Positions 22,515 to 35,894 of a DNA stretch of 64,000 nt are shown here, piece by piece. The notes under the pieces were generated by a model. That model was given only the letters and a program-made list of their open reading frames with translations, was not told the DNA's origin and made no database searches. Positions within the stretch are counted from its first letter, which is position 1, and every line of letters starts with the position of its first letter. The stretch comes from Boswellia sacra (lineage: Eukaryota; Streptophyta; Magnoliopsida; Sapindales; Burseraceae): assembly GCA_013180625.2 (NCBI GenBank), contig SNVD02009613.1, positions 1-64,000 of the forward strand. Direction: 5' to 3'. A program made the position numbers and the translations under genes.

Positions 22515-23830
22515 GTTTGATTGGTTTTAATTTCGGTTTAGTGGGTTAGTCTGGTTATGATTTTGGATCAAGAGGCTGGTTTGCTTTTTTTTTTTTTTTA
22601 AGTTTAGGGGGCTGGTTTATTTTTGTTTTCTTGTTTTTTTGTGGTTTAGTGGGTTAGTATAAGTTTTTTTTTTTTTTTGGTTTAGTGGTTGGTTTGGATG
22701 TTTTTGGTTAAGTAGGTTGGTTTGGTTTTATTTTGGGTTTAGTGGTTGGTTTGGTTTTAATTTTGGTTTACTAGGCTAGCTTGATTATTTTTATGATTAG
22801 TGCGCGTGTCTACTTTTTTATTTTGAGCACTGCTATTCAAGCCCTTTTAAAATTTTATTAAAGCATCACTTAAAATAATATTTATTAAAAAACTATAACA
22901 CTTATTCATTTATATATTCTCAAACGTCTTTTTATCTCTCTCTCCTTAACTAAACCACTTCTAATTGTATATACATTATCCAGGTCTGTTATGAAATTTT
23001 TTTGCACAGAAGTGGAAATTATCTTTCTATGAAAAATCAACTTTATGTTGAAACCGACACTTAAATCCAATGAAATTCAATTTTCACAAGAAAAACCTCC
23101 TATTACATGCCTCACACTCTCTCAACTATTGTCAATATTCTATATTCTATGAAAAACAAGGGAGGAATTACTTTAATATTTGCAAATGTACTCAAGTATA
23201 AAGAAATTAAGAAATCGTAAGTCATGTATTCTGGAGTCGTTCAAATTAAAAAAAAATTGATTTACGTTTTAATCCCAATTCGCCAACAGAACTTGAGTAC
23301 TTCGAATCAAATGTTAAATATATAATTTCAAGAAAATAAATAAAAAAAGTATTATTAGATTTCACTCTTTCCTTGACCACTAACCACCATCGAATCATCT
23401 ATTATTGTACCAAAGGATTCAAAATACTATTTGATGAAGCCTTCTTCAAACTTCTTAGAAGTTTCTATTCTTCAGGAGATTTTGTTAATTTATATTTTAC
23501 ATATATTTTAAAATTACTAAAAAAAATTAAAGAGGTGTTTCAAAAGAGATTTAGAAATTATGGTTTAGTGAGCTGTTTTACTCTATTATTTTTTGCTTAA
23601 TGTAGGTTGGTTTGGTTCTTTTTTATTTAGTAGATTGGTTTGTTTTTATTTTGGGTTTAATGAGTTAGTTTGGCTTTAATTTCGGTATAATGGGCTGGCA
23701 TGTTTATTTTTATGCTTTAGTGGGCTGGTTAGACTTTTTGGGGCTAGTGGGCTGGCTTGTTTATTTTTATGGTTTAGTAGGCTGGAGACTTTTTTTGGGC
23801 TTATTATGGGTTGGTTTTGAGTAGTGGCGT
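22515..23830. repeat. Two fields of a GT-rich degenerate repeat
   Basis: At 22515-22800 and 23560-23830 the words tttagtggg(t/c)tggtttgg and ttttatttt(g)ggtttag recur many times with variation. The stretch between them is plain AT-rich DNA. No coding frame is supported. Confidence 0.6.
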
Positions 23831-26526
23831 TTGCTTTATTTGATCAGATGATGTTTGGTGTTTACTGCCTTGTGTTTTTAAAGCCCACCTAATATATATA
23901 TTTTCTCCACATAGGAAACAATATATATCATAAAAAGCACTGGCAACTAATGCCAACAAACTTAACCAGTATATGCATGTGAAGCTAAACCTACAACACA
24001 ATAAGGAATATTCATTCATGATCATGAATATCTAAATTAACCACACAGCTAGCAATTGCTAAATTTAATTAATAAAAATTATAATCAATAAAAAATTAAT
24101 TCATGATGCTAGCAATTGTTATTATTCAATTTATGAAACGTTAAGAAATTAAATAATGATGCATTCATCTTATTATATTAATAATTAATTTAATATTACA
24201 ACCTGCATGCTTTAATTGGTAAAAAGTTCGATTAAGCTGCTGCATATATAGAAATTAAATAGCTATAAGAGGAATAGATCCATCCATATACATACATACA
24301 TACGTACATACATATATATATATGTATATATATTAATCTCAACGAGGCACTGTCCTTATCCACAATTAAAATTAATAATATAATAATAGAATATTATAAA
24401 GTACTTAGGAGTAGGATTGTTAAGGCAACAAAGCAAGTCAGTTAAAAAATTACGAAAGTGTAAAAATTTGTTAAGCATGTTAGCATAGAATTGAACTGAC
24501 CTTTCAGAAATGTAAAGGGGATAGTCATCTGGAATTCAAAACATATCCCAATACAAGGCTCAAAATTGACAAACCAAGCCTAAACCCAAATTATAGCAAC
24601 ACTGCATGCAGAAGCAATAGCAACAATGTAAGAACAGTCCATTAACTCCAAAAAATCAAGTAATTGTAAGACTATGCAACTCATACCAGTTATTTGACTA
24701 CAAATAGAATTAATCTCTCTTTTCTTTCAACAAACAATGTGAAAGAAATTTAGATATACAAGAGATAAAAAAAATGATTTAAAAAAAAGAGAAATAGCAT
24801 TGGTAACATTAAGGGCAAGACAATTCTTTTGGAATCAACTACAGCTACAACTAGAAGACTGTTTTGTGTAATTAAATAGTTCCATTATACCATCCATCGG
24901 CAGCAACTTACCAAAAAAAAAAAGAAGAAGAAGCAATTGGGACCACTATACAAATATAAATTACAAAAAGCAAAGGTTGAAAACTTAGAAGTGGGGAAAA
25001 AGACGGTTACATTTGAATTTCAAGTTTCATCTCTATAATCATCATATAAACTATATATCAAAGTTGATGACATAATAATTGACTATTCTCTATGATGGTT
25101 GCTGGTCTTTGTCTTCATTTACTTTACATTAAAAATAATATAACTCATTGGTAAAATCTCTTCTTAAATTAATGAAGGTAGTTTAACAAATCAAAACTTC
25201 CTTAAAAACAATTGAACATACCTAATAAAAAAGAGCTGAGTTTTTTTAATTATCCATAACATCTTTTTAAATTGCAATCAAAGAATATACAAAAAGTCAA
25301 AAATAAAAATATATATATAAACAAACTCAGTTAGTCAATAGAAGCCAAAACCAATGAATTGTTAGGAAAGAAATCGAACCTCTGGCACATAATGCTTAGT
25401 GCTTTACAAGGGACTTTATTAACTAAGATTTTCCAACTTGCCATCAGTTTCATAAACCCAAACCATAATCACCATGAAAAAATTAAAAAAATATCCCGAG
25501 TTAAAGCACCGATTAATCAATAAACAATAACTAATTAGCTATCAACATCAAGCTAGACACAAAAAACTATCCAAAATCTTCAACTAAACCTATTAAGTGA
25601 TAACTGATTAGCTATCAACATCAAGCTAAACAAAAAATAAAAAAATAAAAAATCTTCAACTACACCTATTAAGTGAATGACTGTAAATACAAACCTGGGT
25701 CCTTGAAATACCACGACAAACAGAGGCGATTCACCATAAGAATGATCAATAGTCAGAATTGAAGCCTCCATTGCTCTTTCTCAACCGTTCATGACTGCAA
25801 TCGCTTTTTTATCATAGATCAAGTAAAAGCAAATGCCTATAACAATTAGTTTGGTAATTTAGCACTAGAATTTAAGAAATTACCAACAAGTAGGAATGAC
25901 GGAGAGTCAAGCTCAGGTTAACAGTGATAATAGACAGGCTATTTGAGGTCGACAATGACAATGTAGAGGTTTAGTGGAGAGCAAGAGCGGATGTTGGGCC
26001 TCAGAGAAAGCAGAATAGGAGTTTTTCGTCATGAACATTAGGGTGTCCTGTTGTAACATTTAAAGTCTACAAATTTAGCTCAAATGAAAAAAAAATACCT
26101 TACAAAATGAAACGATCGATAGAGGTGTTTCCTCACCGCCATGTTCAACATCCATAGCTCCAATGTCCATGAAATCCAATGTGATGGCATTGACAAACGA
26201 TCTTTTCCTAATTGAAATTACAAATAAAATAAAAAAACCCGAAAGTGTGAAAAATAAGAATCACATGATACACATGTATTGAAAGCGAGGGAGAGAGACA
26301 GAAAGATTGAGAACCAGAAAGCGACGATACTCCACTTCTTGATCTTCGATCGCTTGAGCTTTTTGGAAGATGCAGAAGGCCCGACACTGTTGAACGCCTC
26401 GCCAACAAGTATCATCAAAACGTCGGAGTCCAAAATCGTAATTATTTTCTCTATTCTAATGAGGAAAACAAAATGAAACAAATGCTTGTTGGTCTTGTGA
26501 AGCTACGAGGAGAGCACGAGAAAGAG

Positions 26527-26552
26527 AGATAGAGAGAGAGAGAGAGAGGGGG
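26527..26552. repeat. (GA)n microsatellite
   Basis: A short run of gagaga units near the right side of the second CACTA-like element. Confidence 0.85.
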
Positions 26553-26751
26553 TGTGTTGAGAGAGTTTGCAGAGATGGGAATTGAGAGAACAAGTGAGAT
26601 TAGGGTAAAACATATTTGGGATTTTTTGTGCTCTCTTTATACTGCGGTTTGACAAACTGAAGTAAATAATATCGATAAATCACTATTTACAAGGGTTTTA
26701 AAAAAATGCCGTTAAAAACTGCAGTAAATACCCCTTTTTCTTGTAATGAGA

Positions 26752-28261
26752 TATAAAAGGTAAGAGAGTTGTAACGTGGCATACATGCATGTTATTACTT
26801 TCCACCAAAATTCTATTTGATTGGAAAGTAAAAATAGGGGGCAAAATGTGAGGGAAAAATAAGTGTAATAATAAAATAGTAGAATTATGAAATTATTCAA
26901 CTACTAATTAGAAGAAACGTTAATTGTACTTGAATGACAGAAGAGATAATAGTTAGGATTAAGCTGCTAAGAAAACAGTCAAAAGTACGAGAAAATTGAT
27001 GTGAAATGACTAAATATCATAATTACATGTGTCATGATATACTCAGAGCTTAGGAAAAATATGATAAAGAAATTGCTGTAGATTACTCATAAAATTATTG
27101 TAGAATAAACTTTTTAAACATGCAGAATTGGAGGTAAGATTTCATAAGCTAGGAGACTGAAACAAAACTATTTTATGAAGTTTCTATTTTTTTTTATGTT
27201 ATTAATATTACCAAGATTAAGGATAAAAATTTGAAAAGACTTGAAGCCAAATTTGGCAGCTATGTATTGCGAAGTCCAAGCGCTTTGAATAATTGGGTGG
27301 AATCACATGCTAAGAGAAACTACTTCTTGTGTTGGAGGGCTAAGGTCGAGAGTTGAAAGTCAGCCCACCCGGCATCACTTTGTGCTTTGATTGCGCCTTT
27401 GATTCAAACGAATTACATGTGTGAAGCAAGCAAAATATATATAGAGTTATATGGGTAATTTGGAAAAGCTTTTTTTTTTATTTACAAAACACACATTCTA
27501 ATAATATCTATGTTAAGCGTAAGTTGCAGACACGGATAACTTAATTAGAAAAAAAAAAAAAAAGAAATTTGGATAATTGGTAACTCAGACACATAATTAT
27601 GATACTTGGAAGAAGGCAATAAAAGAGGTTGATTATTACATACATAGTATATACAGCCTGCAATGACGCTCTTCTTACTTTCCTGCTAAAAAAACTTAAT
27701 CTTAGTGGACCCACGCTTCCTAACGGTTCAATCTCAACGTCTTTTATTACCAAACTGAAGCCACTCTTTTCGTCTCATATAAGAATTTTTACATGTTGTA
27801 TGAAGTTTCCTAAGATTTCTACATTAGTTTCGTTTGTGTTTTGAGCCACAACAATAGAAACCAAAAAAAAAAAACTGGTCTCTACCGTTTCCTAGTGCGT
27901 CAAATATTGTTTATTTGTTTGTTTTCTTGTTTTCTGTTTTTGCTCACTCGTTTTTAGGAGAAAAGAGACTCTGTATTTTTAGGAAATGAAAGCGGGTCTG
28001 AGTTATATGCTAGTGGTTGACAATTCACAAGGGCAAAACTGAAGAAAGAAGAAAAAAAGGGAATTGAATCGTAGAAAAGGAGAGTTTGGTTTCGGGCATT
28101 GAAGTTTCTTTTGTGAGGTTGTTAATGTTATCAATCTCCCCACCCGGTTGGTTTCAAACATGGGTTCGTTCTTAGTTTTGATGTTTTAGTATATATATAT
28201 TTTTTTCACGTGAAAGTGAAAGAGTTTGGAGTTTGATAACAAATATTCATCTTCTTTTTAT
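26752..28261 (+). promoter_or_regulatory. Intergenic DNA and 5' region of the RING gene
   Basis: No gene is seen. Close to the start codon are a TA-rich box at 28189-28199 and a G-box CACGTG at 28207-28212. Upstream ATGs at 27986 (19 codons including stop), 28125 (17 codons) and 28160 would make short upstream ORFs if transcription begins before about 27980. Where transcription starts cannot be told from the sequence. Confidence 0.4.
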
Positions 28262-31200
28262 ATGGCTTCTTCACAAGTTGAGACTGCTTCACCGTTTGGT
28301 TGTGTTTTGAAAGATAGTAATAAGCGCAGCAGCAGCAGCAGGGAAAACAACAACGCTAGAGCCGCCGCATTTCAGAAGAATCTTAAGGAATTGATTAGAG
28401 ATCATTTCCACAGCCGTATATCGATCTCTGCCGATGATAATGAGAATGAAAATGAGAGCTCAAAGAATCAACATGACGGCAAGATTGATTCCCGGGTTGC
28501 TAAGCAGCAGGGGAATAAAAAACAACAACAACCGCAGCATAATCGAAACTTGCGATTCTTGAGCAACCATCATCATGGTAGAAACAATGAGAATAAGAGG
28601 AGTTTTGATGACTCCGATATCACAACTTCTTCCAGGCAGTCGCGGATGCTTGATCGATGGGCTGCTCGACAGGCTCGAGAAATGGTGTCGAGCATTGAGA
28701 AACAGAGTGAAGAAGCGGAGCAGTTGGCCTCATCATCAACGTCAGGAAATAAAGACAACTCGCCTAGCTCAACCAATGTCGGCAATCTTGGAGCGTCTTC
28801 TCTCGTTCAGATATGGGAGGCAAGGCTAAACCGATCTAAAAGTATGAACATGAGCATGAGCCGGAGCTCCAACTCCAACTCAGAGTCGAGCTCAAGCAGG
28901 ACAAGTTCTCCAGGAACCGATGATCCTTCAAGAGATTCCGTAATGGAGGATTCTCTAAACAGCATGAATCATTCTAATCAAGAAGAATCTTGCACCGAGT
29001 GGGACTCTCAATCTAATAGGACTGCACAGAGCGAAGAACCATCACAAGGAAGGACCTTGGACGCTGCAGAGAAGGAGAGAGTAAGAGTTGCTGATATAAT
29101 CAAGAAGTTGACGAGTGGGAATGAGGAGAATGAGAATGAGAATGAGATGGTTCCCAATCCAAGTGAGTCACCATCGAAGGAGCAGCAAAGAGGACTCCCA
29201 TTGCCATTGGTTGTAAATTCACCAAAGATAAGAGGCCGACAAGCTTTTGCTGATTTGCTTTCGCAACTTCAACGCGACAGGCACAGAGAGCTTGATTCAC
29301 TGCTAGAGCGTCAAGCAGTTTCAAGATTCACATATCGTGGCCGTATTCAGGTAGATAAACTTCCTCGTTTTCTTCCTCTAATTAATTTACTCTAGAGTTA
29401 AAAGGGTTTTATCTTTTGGAAACATACCTTAACTGATTTTGCAGGCAATGCTTCGGAGTAGATTTCTCCAACGAGGCCTAGTGATTCAAGATCAATTGCG
29501 AGCATCCCCAGCTAAACTATTGCCACAGGGGTCTGATTCAATCATGCATCTCAGGTACATAACCAAACCTTTACCATTTTTATTTATCCTTTAGATGCAA
29601 ACAATAATTGTTCTAATAATGATGATGGATGCAACTTCTAAATTTACCATATTTCTCTCAGAAGACACAAATGAAATGTCTAAAGTGAATCAAGTACAAT
29701 GATAAATCCAACCTATTTGATGCTTTTTAAGTGCTTTGCTGGTCATTATATAGATAAATACTATGTATTTGTATTTTCTAACTTCAAGTAAATAAATGCA
29801 GGGAGAAATTTAGCTCAGGTGTTGAACAAGGAGGCACATCCCAGAGTGATGCAACCGCTACAAGAAGCTCTGACACACAGATGGTAAATAACGGAGTAAA
29901 TATGGAGAATTCTTCTTCTACAACAAATCAGCGGCGAAGTGACGACAGCAGTCATCAACAGAATCATGAAGCTCATAATGTTGGGAAACAGAACAGAGCA
30001 ACAACAGAGCAATCAGTGCCACAAACAATTAGAGATAATAATAATAACAATAATAATAGAGAATCCAGTTCAAGAACAAATGTGAAGACTGCTCATGAAG
30101 TAAATCCTGTAGCAACAAAACTCTTGCAAAGTGGTGATAAAAGTTGGATAGCAGACGATCAACAGCAGCAGCATACTAATCTTAACCCACAAAACAATAA
30201 AAATTCCAATTCCAACTCCGAAAGAGTAACATCCTTGGAGGGTGGGAATGAGAATGTGATGGCAGCCCAAAAAGAAGCGGCCAATGAGCAGCCCCATCCC
30301 TCTGGTTCACAGGAAACTGCAGAAACAACAGGATCCTTGAATAATTGGGACGAAAATGAACAAGGTCAATCTGTAGAAAATAATTATGACTGGATTCGTG
30401 AAATATCTCGCCCACGAAGTTATTGGGAAGATCGCAGGCAAGCATGGTACCAAGAGATGCTTAGTACCAGATCAGAAAACGAGGAGATACGCCAACTTCT
30501 TGTAAGGTATTGTTGAGCAACTCTAAGAGTAGAATCATAATTGTTGCAATCAATTGAAATTGCAATTTATGTATGCAGAAGAAGAGTATCAAGTTTCCTT
30601 GCCAGTGACTTCCGGGAGACAATGGACCGGTTGATGACCTCTCGTATAGAAAGACAAGTGGAACTAGAGGGCTACGAAGATGAAGAAGAAGATGTGATTA
30701 GTCGAGAGAGAATAGGCCAATTGTTGCTGTCCCACTTGCAAAGACATTATCAGCCAGCAGTTAGTCAAGAAGAAGAACAAGCAGGAGGAGGAGGAGAAGA
30801 AGAAGAAGAAGAAGATGGTGATTATATTGAAGAAGATGAAGAAGAAGAAGAACAAAGCCCAACAAGTCATGATCAGCCCCATGAAACAAGTGACTACTCT
30901 GATCAATCCTCATCATCAATGCAAATGCTTTCTCCAACTACAATGCAGTCGTGGAGTTATCAACATCACGAAGTTGGTTATGATCATACTGATCCAGTTG
31001 GGTCAGCATCTTCTCCCCATCAAGATAGCCGGATGTCCTCTTTCTCCACAAATCGTCTTTCAATTGTGAGTATTAACACCTCATTTATGTATTAAACATT
31101 TGTATACAAAGCTCCAAAATAGTCTAAATCTACTGGACTTGCACAGGAAATGGAACTTATATACGATTTAAGAGGTCAAATGGCACAACTCCACCGTGAG

Positions 31201-31671
31201 ATGACTGATCTGAGAAAATCTATACAGAGCTGCATGGACATGCAGGTGACATTGCAACATCCCCATCCCCATCCTCAGGAAGTTCATTCAGGTGAAATAT
31301 CATTAATTTCAAAAGCTTATTATGTATTATAACTCTTGCCGCAAATTTATGTATGTAAAGAAGTGAAGTTGTTGTCACAGTTCGAGGGACAGAAAACAAT
31401 TCAGTTGATGTAACAATAAAGAAACGAAAGTGTTGTATTTGCTACGAAATGAATGTTGATTCACTTCTGTATAGGTAAGGATATTCTTTATTGGTTCCAA
31501 ATAATTAATTTCCACTCTTGTCAGCAACCTTTTTTGATGTTTTGCTTTTGCAGATGTGGGCATATGTGCACCTGTCTCAAATGTGCTCATGAGTTGCAAT
31601 GGAGTAGTGGAAAATGTCCAATATGTAGAGCTCCAATAGAGGATGTTGTGAAGGCATATATGGATTCCTAG
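28262..31671 (+). CDS. RING-type (C3HC4) E3 ubiquitin ligase, seven coding exons
   Basis: Proposed exons: 28262-29350, 29445-29554, 29802-30506, 30579-31065, 31147-31291, 31381-31474, 31554-31671. All introns are GT..AG, phases agree, and the sum is 2748 bp or 915 residues. I start at MASSQVETASPFG because no earlier in-frame ATG exists. The C-terminal RING (about 863-901) reads CCIC, then CGHMCTCLKC and CPIC, the C3HC4 pattern that binds two zinc ions and recruits a ubiquitin-loaded E2. Other parts: a Ser/Asn-rich N-terminal half, a conserved RQAFADLL..RHRELDSLLE block (about 325-350), an acidic run (about 699-730) and a likely coiled coil (about 798-830). It resembles the plant group including Arabidopsis At5g04460, as I recall. 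Substrate unknown. It appears intact and is the only clear host gene here. Confidence 0.93.
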
Positions 31672-33342
31672 AACGAGTTCTTGCTCCAGAGGACCGTCTT
31701 CATGTCCATAACTTATTACTTTACAGTCTGAAATGGAATGTGGAAATTGATTTCTTTTTCTTTTGCTTGTTTTTTTTTTTCCTAATCTAATTTCTGTACA
31801 TCCCAACTTACTTGACATCAAACATCGAATAGTTTCATCTTTGCACGTATACTATTGTGTATGTTATTTTGAGGAGAGACTGATCATACTCGTGTACACT
31901 ACAGTTCCGCATCTTATAGTTTGGTTAGTTAAAAAATTAATTAAGTTATGAAACTGGCCAGATTGGTAAATCAAGACTGGGTCTGCCAAGTACTGGTCAT
32001 GTTATGTATCTTTTGTACATAGATATCATGTAGCTTATTACACATTATATAGGTTTGTCTTCTACATGTAATATTATATATACCCTGAATACATTGCTCA
32101 TCATCCTCTATCAAATATTAATGCATCAAGTATTTACACATGATAAATACGGTGTTTCTCTTTTGTTTTTGTATTTCAATCCATTATGTGTCAAGTGTGT
32201 GGATGTTTGTTATATGTGAAAGGGAAACGTGAAATCCAAGTTTACCCAGGTTTTTAACGAGAAAGCCTGCAGAGATATTGAGTTCAATGTCTAGGTATTC
32301 AATTCTATTGCTTCAAGAAATAGTTAAGGTTTCCAAGCATGAAGGTCTCTACTGAAAAGTACTTGTCAATCTGACTGCATTATAACCATGCACAGTTAAA
32401 AAATGAGTGTAAATTAGAAGTATAATTTTGTGTATTTTTTATGTCTTTGAAAAGACCACCTGGTACATATGATGTTAATGCTTGTAGAAATGTATCGTTC
32501 TAGGGCTAGATTTGCTTTCTGAGGCAATAACTTGGTGTAAAAATAGGTTTTGTGGAGTTCTTGGAATCTCTTCTCCGTTTGTAACTGATACACAACATAA
32601 AATATTGGGGAAAAATTGTGACATGAAAGCTTTAGTTGAATGTTTGGCAAAATCTTTAACAAAAAACTTTGAGACATCTCTGTATTTTGGAGACATGATG
32701 AAATGGAGATAAATAAGTATTATCTGTTGATTTTGATCTGCTTCTTGATTTCTAATCATTGAATGATTGAGATAAATAAATGATTTAAGTAAAAATTTTC
32801 AAATTACAATTCTCATTTCCGACTGAAAAACACGTTATTGGAGTTGTCCAAAGTGGGCGGTTTGTAGTCGTGTGACTTCCCCAAAAATATGAGTCATACA
32901 TTCGGCAAGCACAAAAATCACTGTCAAGATTATGTATTTAATGTATAATTAATTCATCATACGGGATTATAATTAGATTAAGAATAAGTTAATGCACTGA
33001 ACTGAACTCAGATAATATCCAATAAATTATCTTTGATCGTTTGGGTTAGTGCAAGATTCTGATATGATGATGTGTTACTTCATGCATAAACTCAATTCTA
33101 GACACAGGTGTGGAGGTGCAAACAATGAGATCTTGGGTCACTGAAGTCAAGGTGAGTCTTCTTTAATTTTCAATCATTGCTAGTGGTGTAGTTGGAAATT
33201 AAACCATCAAAGGAAAGGTTTGATCATTTCTTCATAGCAAAGCAATCTAACTCTATATATCTATCTTTTTTAATTATTGTTTCTCAACCGCTGGAAGGAA
33301 GAAGATCACATAATCTTCCATTGGCATTGCATTTGTAAAGTC
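31672..33342. other. 3' flank of the RING gene and intergenic DNA
   Basis: The first few hundred bases are probably the 3' UTR; no perfect AATAAA was noted. The rest has only short overlapping ORFs on both strands (for example around 32475-32759) without recognisable features. Confidence 0.5.
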
Positions 33343-33781
33343 TCAAGTGGTGGCCCCTACATAGTCTCAAGCGGTGGCTCCCATGCGAGCCTTCGAGAGG
33401 TGGCCCCCACAAAGTCTCAAGAGCTGGCCCCCATGCGTGCGAAAAGCCCAATACCCTGGCCCACTGTTGGATATTGTTCGCTTTGGTGCATGCGGGCCAG
33501 GATGTTACAAATGGTATCAGAGCCTAGTCCAACCGGAAGTGTGGGATGCAAAACTGTGACGGACTGTGTGTTCAAAGCGGATAATATCCAACAGTGGGAT
33601 AGGGTATTAGGCTTTGCGCACGCGTGGGGGCCACCTCTTGAGACTTTGTGAGGGCCACATCTCGAAGGCTCACATGGGTGCCACCGCTTGAGACTGTGTG
33701 GGGGCCACCACTTGAAGGTTTATGAGAACTGTAAAGTGTCACACATAGTGCAAAGTACCACATGCGGGCCAGGATGTTACA
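33343..33781 (+). mobile_element. TRIM-like miniature retroelement forming a long inverted repeat
   Basis: The two ends share catgcgggccaggatgttaca (33488-33509 and 33760-33781), and TGGTATCAGAGCC, the initiator-tRNA-Met PBS, lies just after the first at 33512-33524. This fits an LTR-PBS-LTR miniature element. Within it, 33343-33486 and 33573-33715 are inverted copies of about 143 bp (tcaagtggtggcccc ... cccactgttggata against its complement) around an 86-base loop that holds the PBS. Each arm also contains imperfect direct repeats of tctcaag(c/t)ggtggc. No ORF is credible. The outer LTR boundaries are uncertain. Confidence 0.6.
33512..33524 (+). other. Primer-binding site in the TRIM-like element
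   Basis: TGGTATCAGAGCC is a perfect match to the common plant copia/TRIM PBS and lies three bases after the shared gatgttaca end. Confidence 0.75.
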
Positions 33782-33786
33782 ATATT

Positions 33787-35140
33787 TTTTCAACATAAAG
33801 GTGACCGACATCTTCTACCATATAAAGCTTCGTAAGGTGTCAAATGTTCTTCCCAGCCACCACTCTGAGGATGGAAGGCAGTACTAAAGTTCAATTTTGT
33901 TCCCAACATCTTATGAAGACTACCCCAAAAATTTGATGTAAAACGTGGATTTCTATCTGATACAATAGACACTGGCACCCCATGCAACCTTATAATCTCT
34001 CACATAACTAATTTAGCCAGCTGACTCATGTTATCAGTGGTTTTAATAGCCAAGAAATGAGCTAACTTAGTTAATCTATCCACAATAACCCAGATGGAAT
34101 CACAACCCCTCTTCGAACGAGGCAAACCATTGATAAAGTCTATAGTGATGTGCTCCCATTTCCATTCGGGAATAGGGAGTGATTGTAACTGATCACTGGT
34201 TCTCTGATATTCCATCTTACTTGTTGACACACCAAACATTTGGAAACAAAATCAGCAATCTCCTTCTTCATATTCTTCCATCAAAAGTTATTATTCAAAT
34301 CACGATACATTTTAGTACTCCCAGGATGAGTACTAAATGCATATTCATGAGCCTCCCTCAAAATTTCCTTCTTCAAGTCTTCATTGGCTGGCACACATAA
34401 TCGCTTTCAAACCACAAAACATGGTTGTCAGACAATCTAAATTCTGGTCTTTTTCCTATCTTTACCTCTTCACATATTTTAATAAATTCTGAATCTCCTT
34501 TTTGAGCCTCTTTAATAGCATCGATAAGATTAGGTTGCACCTTCGAATACGATAGGATATTATCACATCCATGCCGAACCACTGTCACACCACATCTCTC
34601 AAGATCTCTTAAAATATGACTCTAAGTGGTGAATAAAAGTGTCATACATCTGGAAGACTTCCTACTAAGTGCATCAGCTACTACATTCGCCTTACCAGGA
34701 TGATAATTGATTGTGCAATCATAATCTTTCATTAACTCGAGCCATCTTCTCTGTCTTAAATTGAGCTCCTTCTGAGTGAATAAACACCTTAAGCTCTTGT
34801 GATCAGTAAATATCTAGCAAGTTTCTCCATATAAATAATGTCTCCAAATCTTTAATGCAAAAACCACAGCCGCCAATTCTAGGTCATAGGTTGGGTAATT
34901 CTTTTCATAACTCTTCAATTGTCTTGATGCATAAGCAACTACCTTTCCATTTTGCATTCAAACACAACCCAAACCCTTCTTAGATGCATCACTATACATA
35001 ACGTATTCAATACCACTAGATGGAATAGTTAGGACAGGTGCAGAGACCAACCTATTCTTGAGTTTGAAGAAACTCTGTTCACAATTCTCATCCCACTCAA
35101 ATCTTGCATTCTTCCTAATCAATCGAGTTAGCAAAACTGC
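33787..35140 (-). pseudogene. Decayed pol (RNase H to integrase) of a Tekay-like Ty3/gypsy element
   Basis: The minus strand reads, from the right, RNase H pieces ([44 protein letters not shown]), a spacer, then integrase ([49 protein letters not shown]). The two Asp residues of the catalytic core are visible. At [20 protein letters not shown] a deletion removes the segment with the catalytic Glu. Several stops and frameshifts occur. The wording resembles chromoviral Tekay/Del elements. No LTRs were found. Confidence 0.8.
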
Positions 35141-35889
35141 AAGGCTAGAAAATCAAATTATATTGATTGATGATTGATACTATTATGTAATATCACTTTA
35201 TTATAAATTATCCATCTAATTCGTTATTAATCTAGTTTTTATTCTTTCAATCATATTATATTACATCAATTTGCATCACAAGTTTGACTTTCGTATTAAT
35301 GTCTAGTTTGCCTTTCAAATTTATGAACTATGATGCATGTCTTAAGTTAAATATATGAATTTGTACAGAAAAATGCTTCATTTGAAAGAGCATGTTCAGT
35401 CATGCAATTGCTTTGCTTGCTCTTACTCCTTATCATCATGAACCTTAAAAATTGCAGACAAAATTAATCAAAAGTTCTATCTAATTTATTGATTCCTTTC
35501 CTTGGATAGCTGATACAACGCAATGATCCATAAAAGCAAAATGTTTCTGCTGTTTGCATGCATTGACACAAACTTAAGAGTAGAAAGAAAGAATTTTAAT
35601 CAAAAAGAGGTCATACAATTACCAACTTAATTAATTTCATAGGGAGCAGAAAGATTTGGGGTATTTGTAATTAATTACCATCTCAACAATATTTAATGAT
35701 GGCAAGATAGCAACATGGAGCAGAGCAGAACAAAGCAAATTAATGACTTTTAGAGCAACTGGGTAAGCGAATGCCTTGAGGCAAAAGCAATTATAGGGAA
35801 GAAGTCTCCCTCTCCCCCACCCAATGCTTCTGTCATTAATTCCATCATGTTGATATTGTGTATAATTATAATCATGGTTTGTTAAATAT
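35141..35889. other. Non-coding DNA
   Basis: AT-rich with no recognised gene. It ends in the ggatg target duplication of element C at 35890-35894. Confidence 0.5.
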
Positions 35890-35894
35890 GGATG

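Larger units (their letters stand above)
21420..26748. mobile_element. Second CACTA-like DNA transposon, no transposase seen
   Basis: The left end CACTACTGCAGACAAG and right end CTTGTAATG (inverted: CATTACAAGAAAAAGGGG) are both CACTA-like. They are flanked by the 3-bp duplication aga (21417-21419 and 26749-26751). Both subterminal zones have related words with (c)cgctgtaaaa, gacggtt, cagtaaa and aaaactgcagtaaa. The 5.3-kb interior is AT-rich and non-coding as far as I can see; short ORFs such as 26218-26481 (minus) are not recognised. The left terminus is more diverged than the right. Confidence 0.65.

Noticed and set aside
28226..28261. Earlier start for the RING protein (EFDNKYSSSFY)
   Set aside because: The upstream in-frame codon is TTG, not ATG; a plant start at ATG 28262 is better.
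30664..30906. Minus-strand ORF opposite RING exon 4
   Set aside because: It is the antisense of the acidic Glu-rich run (poly-Phe), not a gene.
33277..33651. 124-codon plus-strand ORF
   Set aside because: It runs through the inverted-repeat retroelement and its PBS; its open state comes from GC-rich repeats.
33343..33781. Cassandra-type TRIM with 5S rRNA sequence
   Set aside because: I saw no 5S rRNA promoter-like sequence in the terminal parts.
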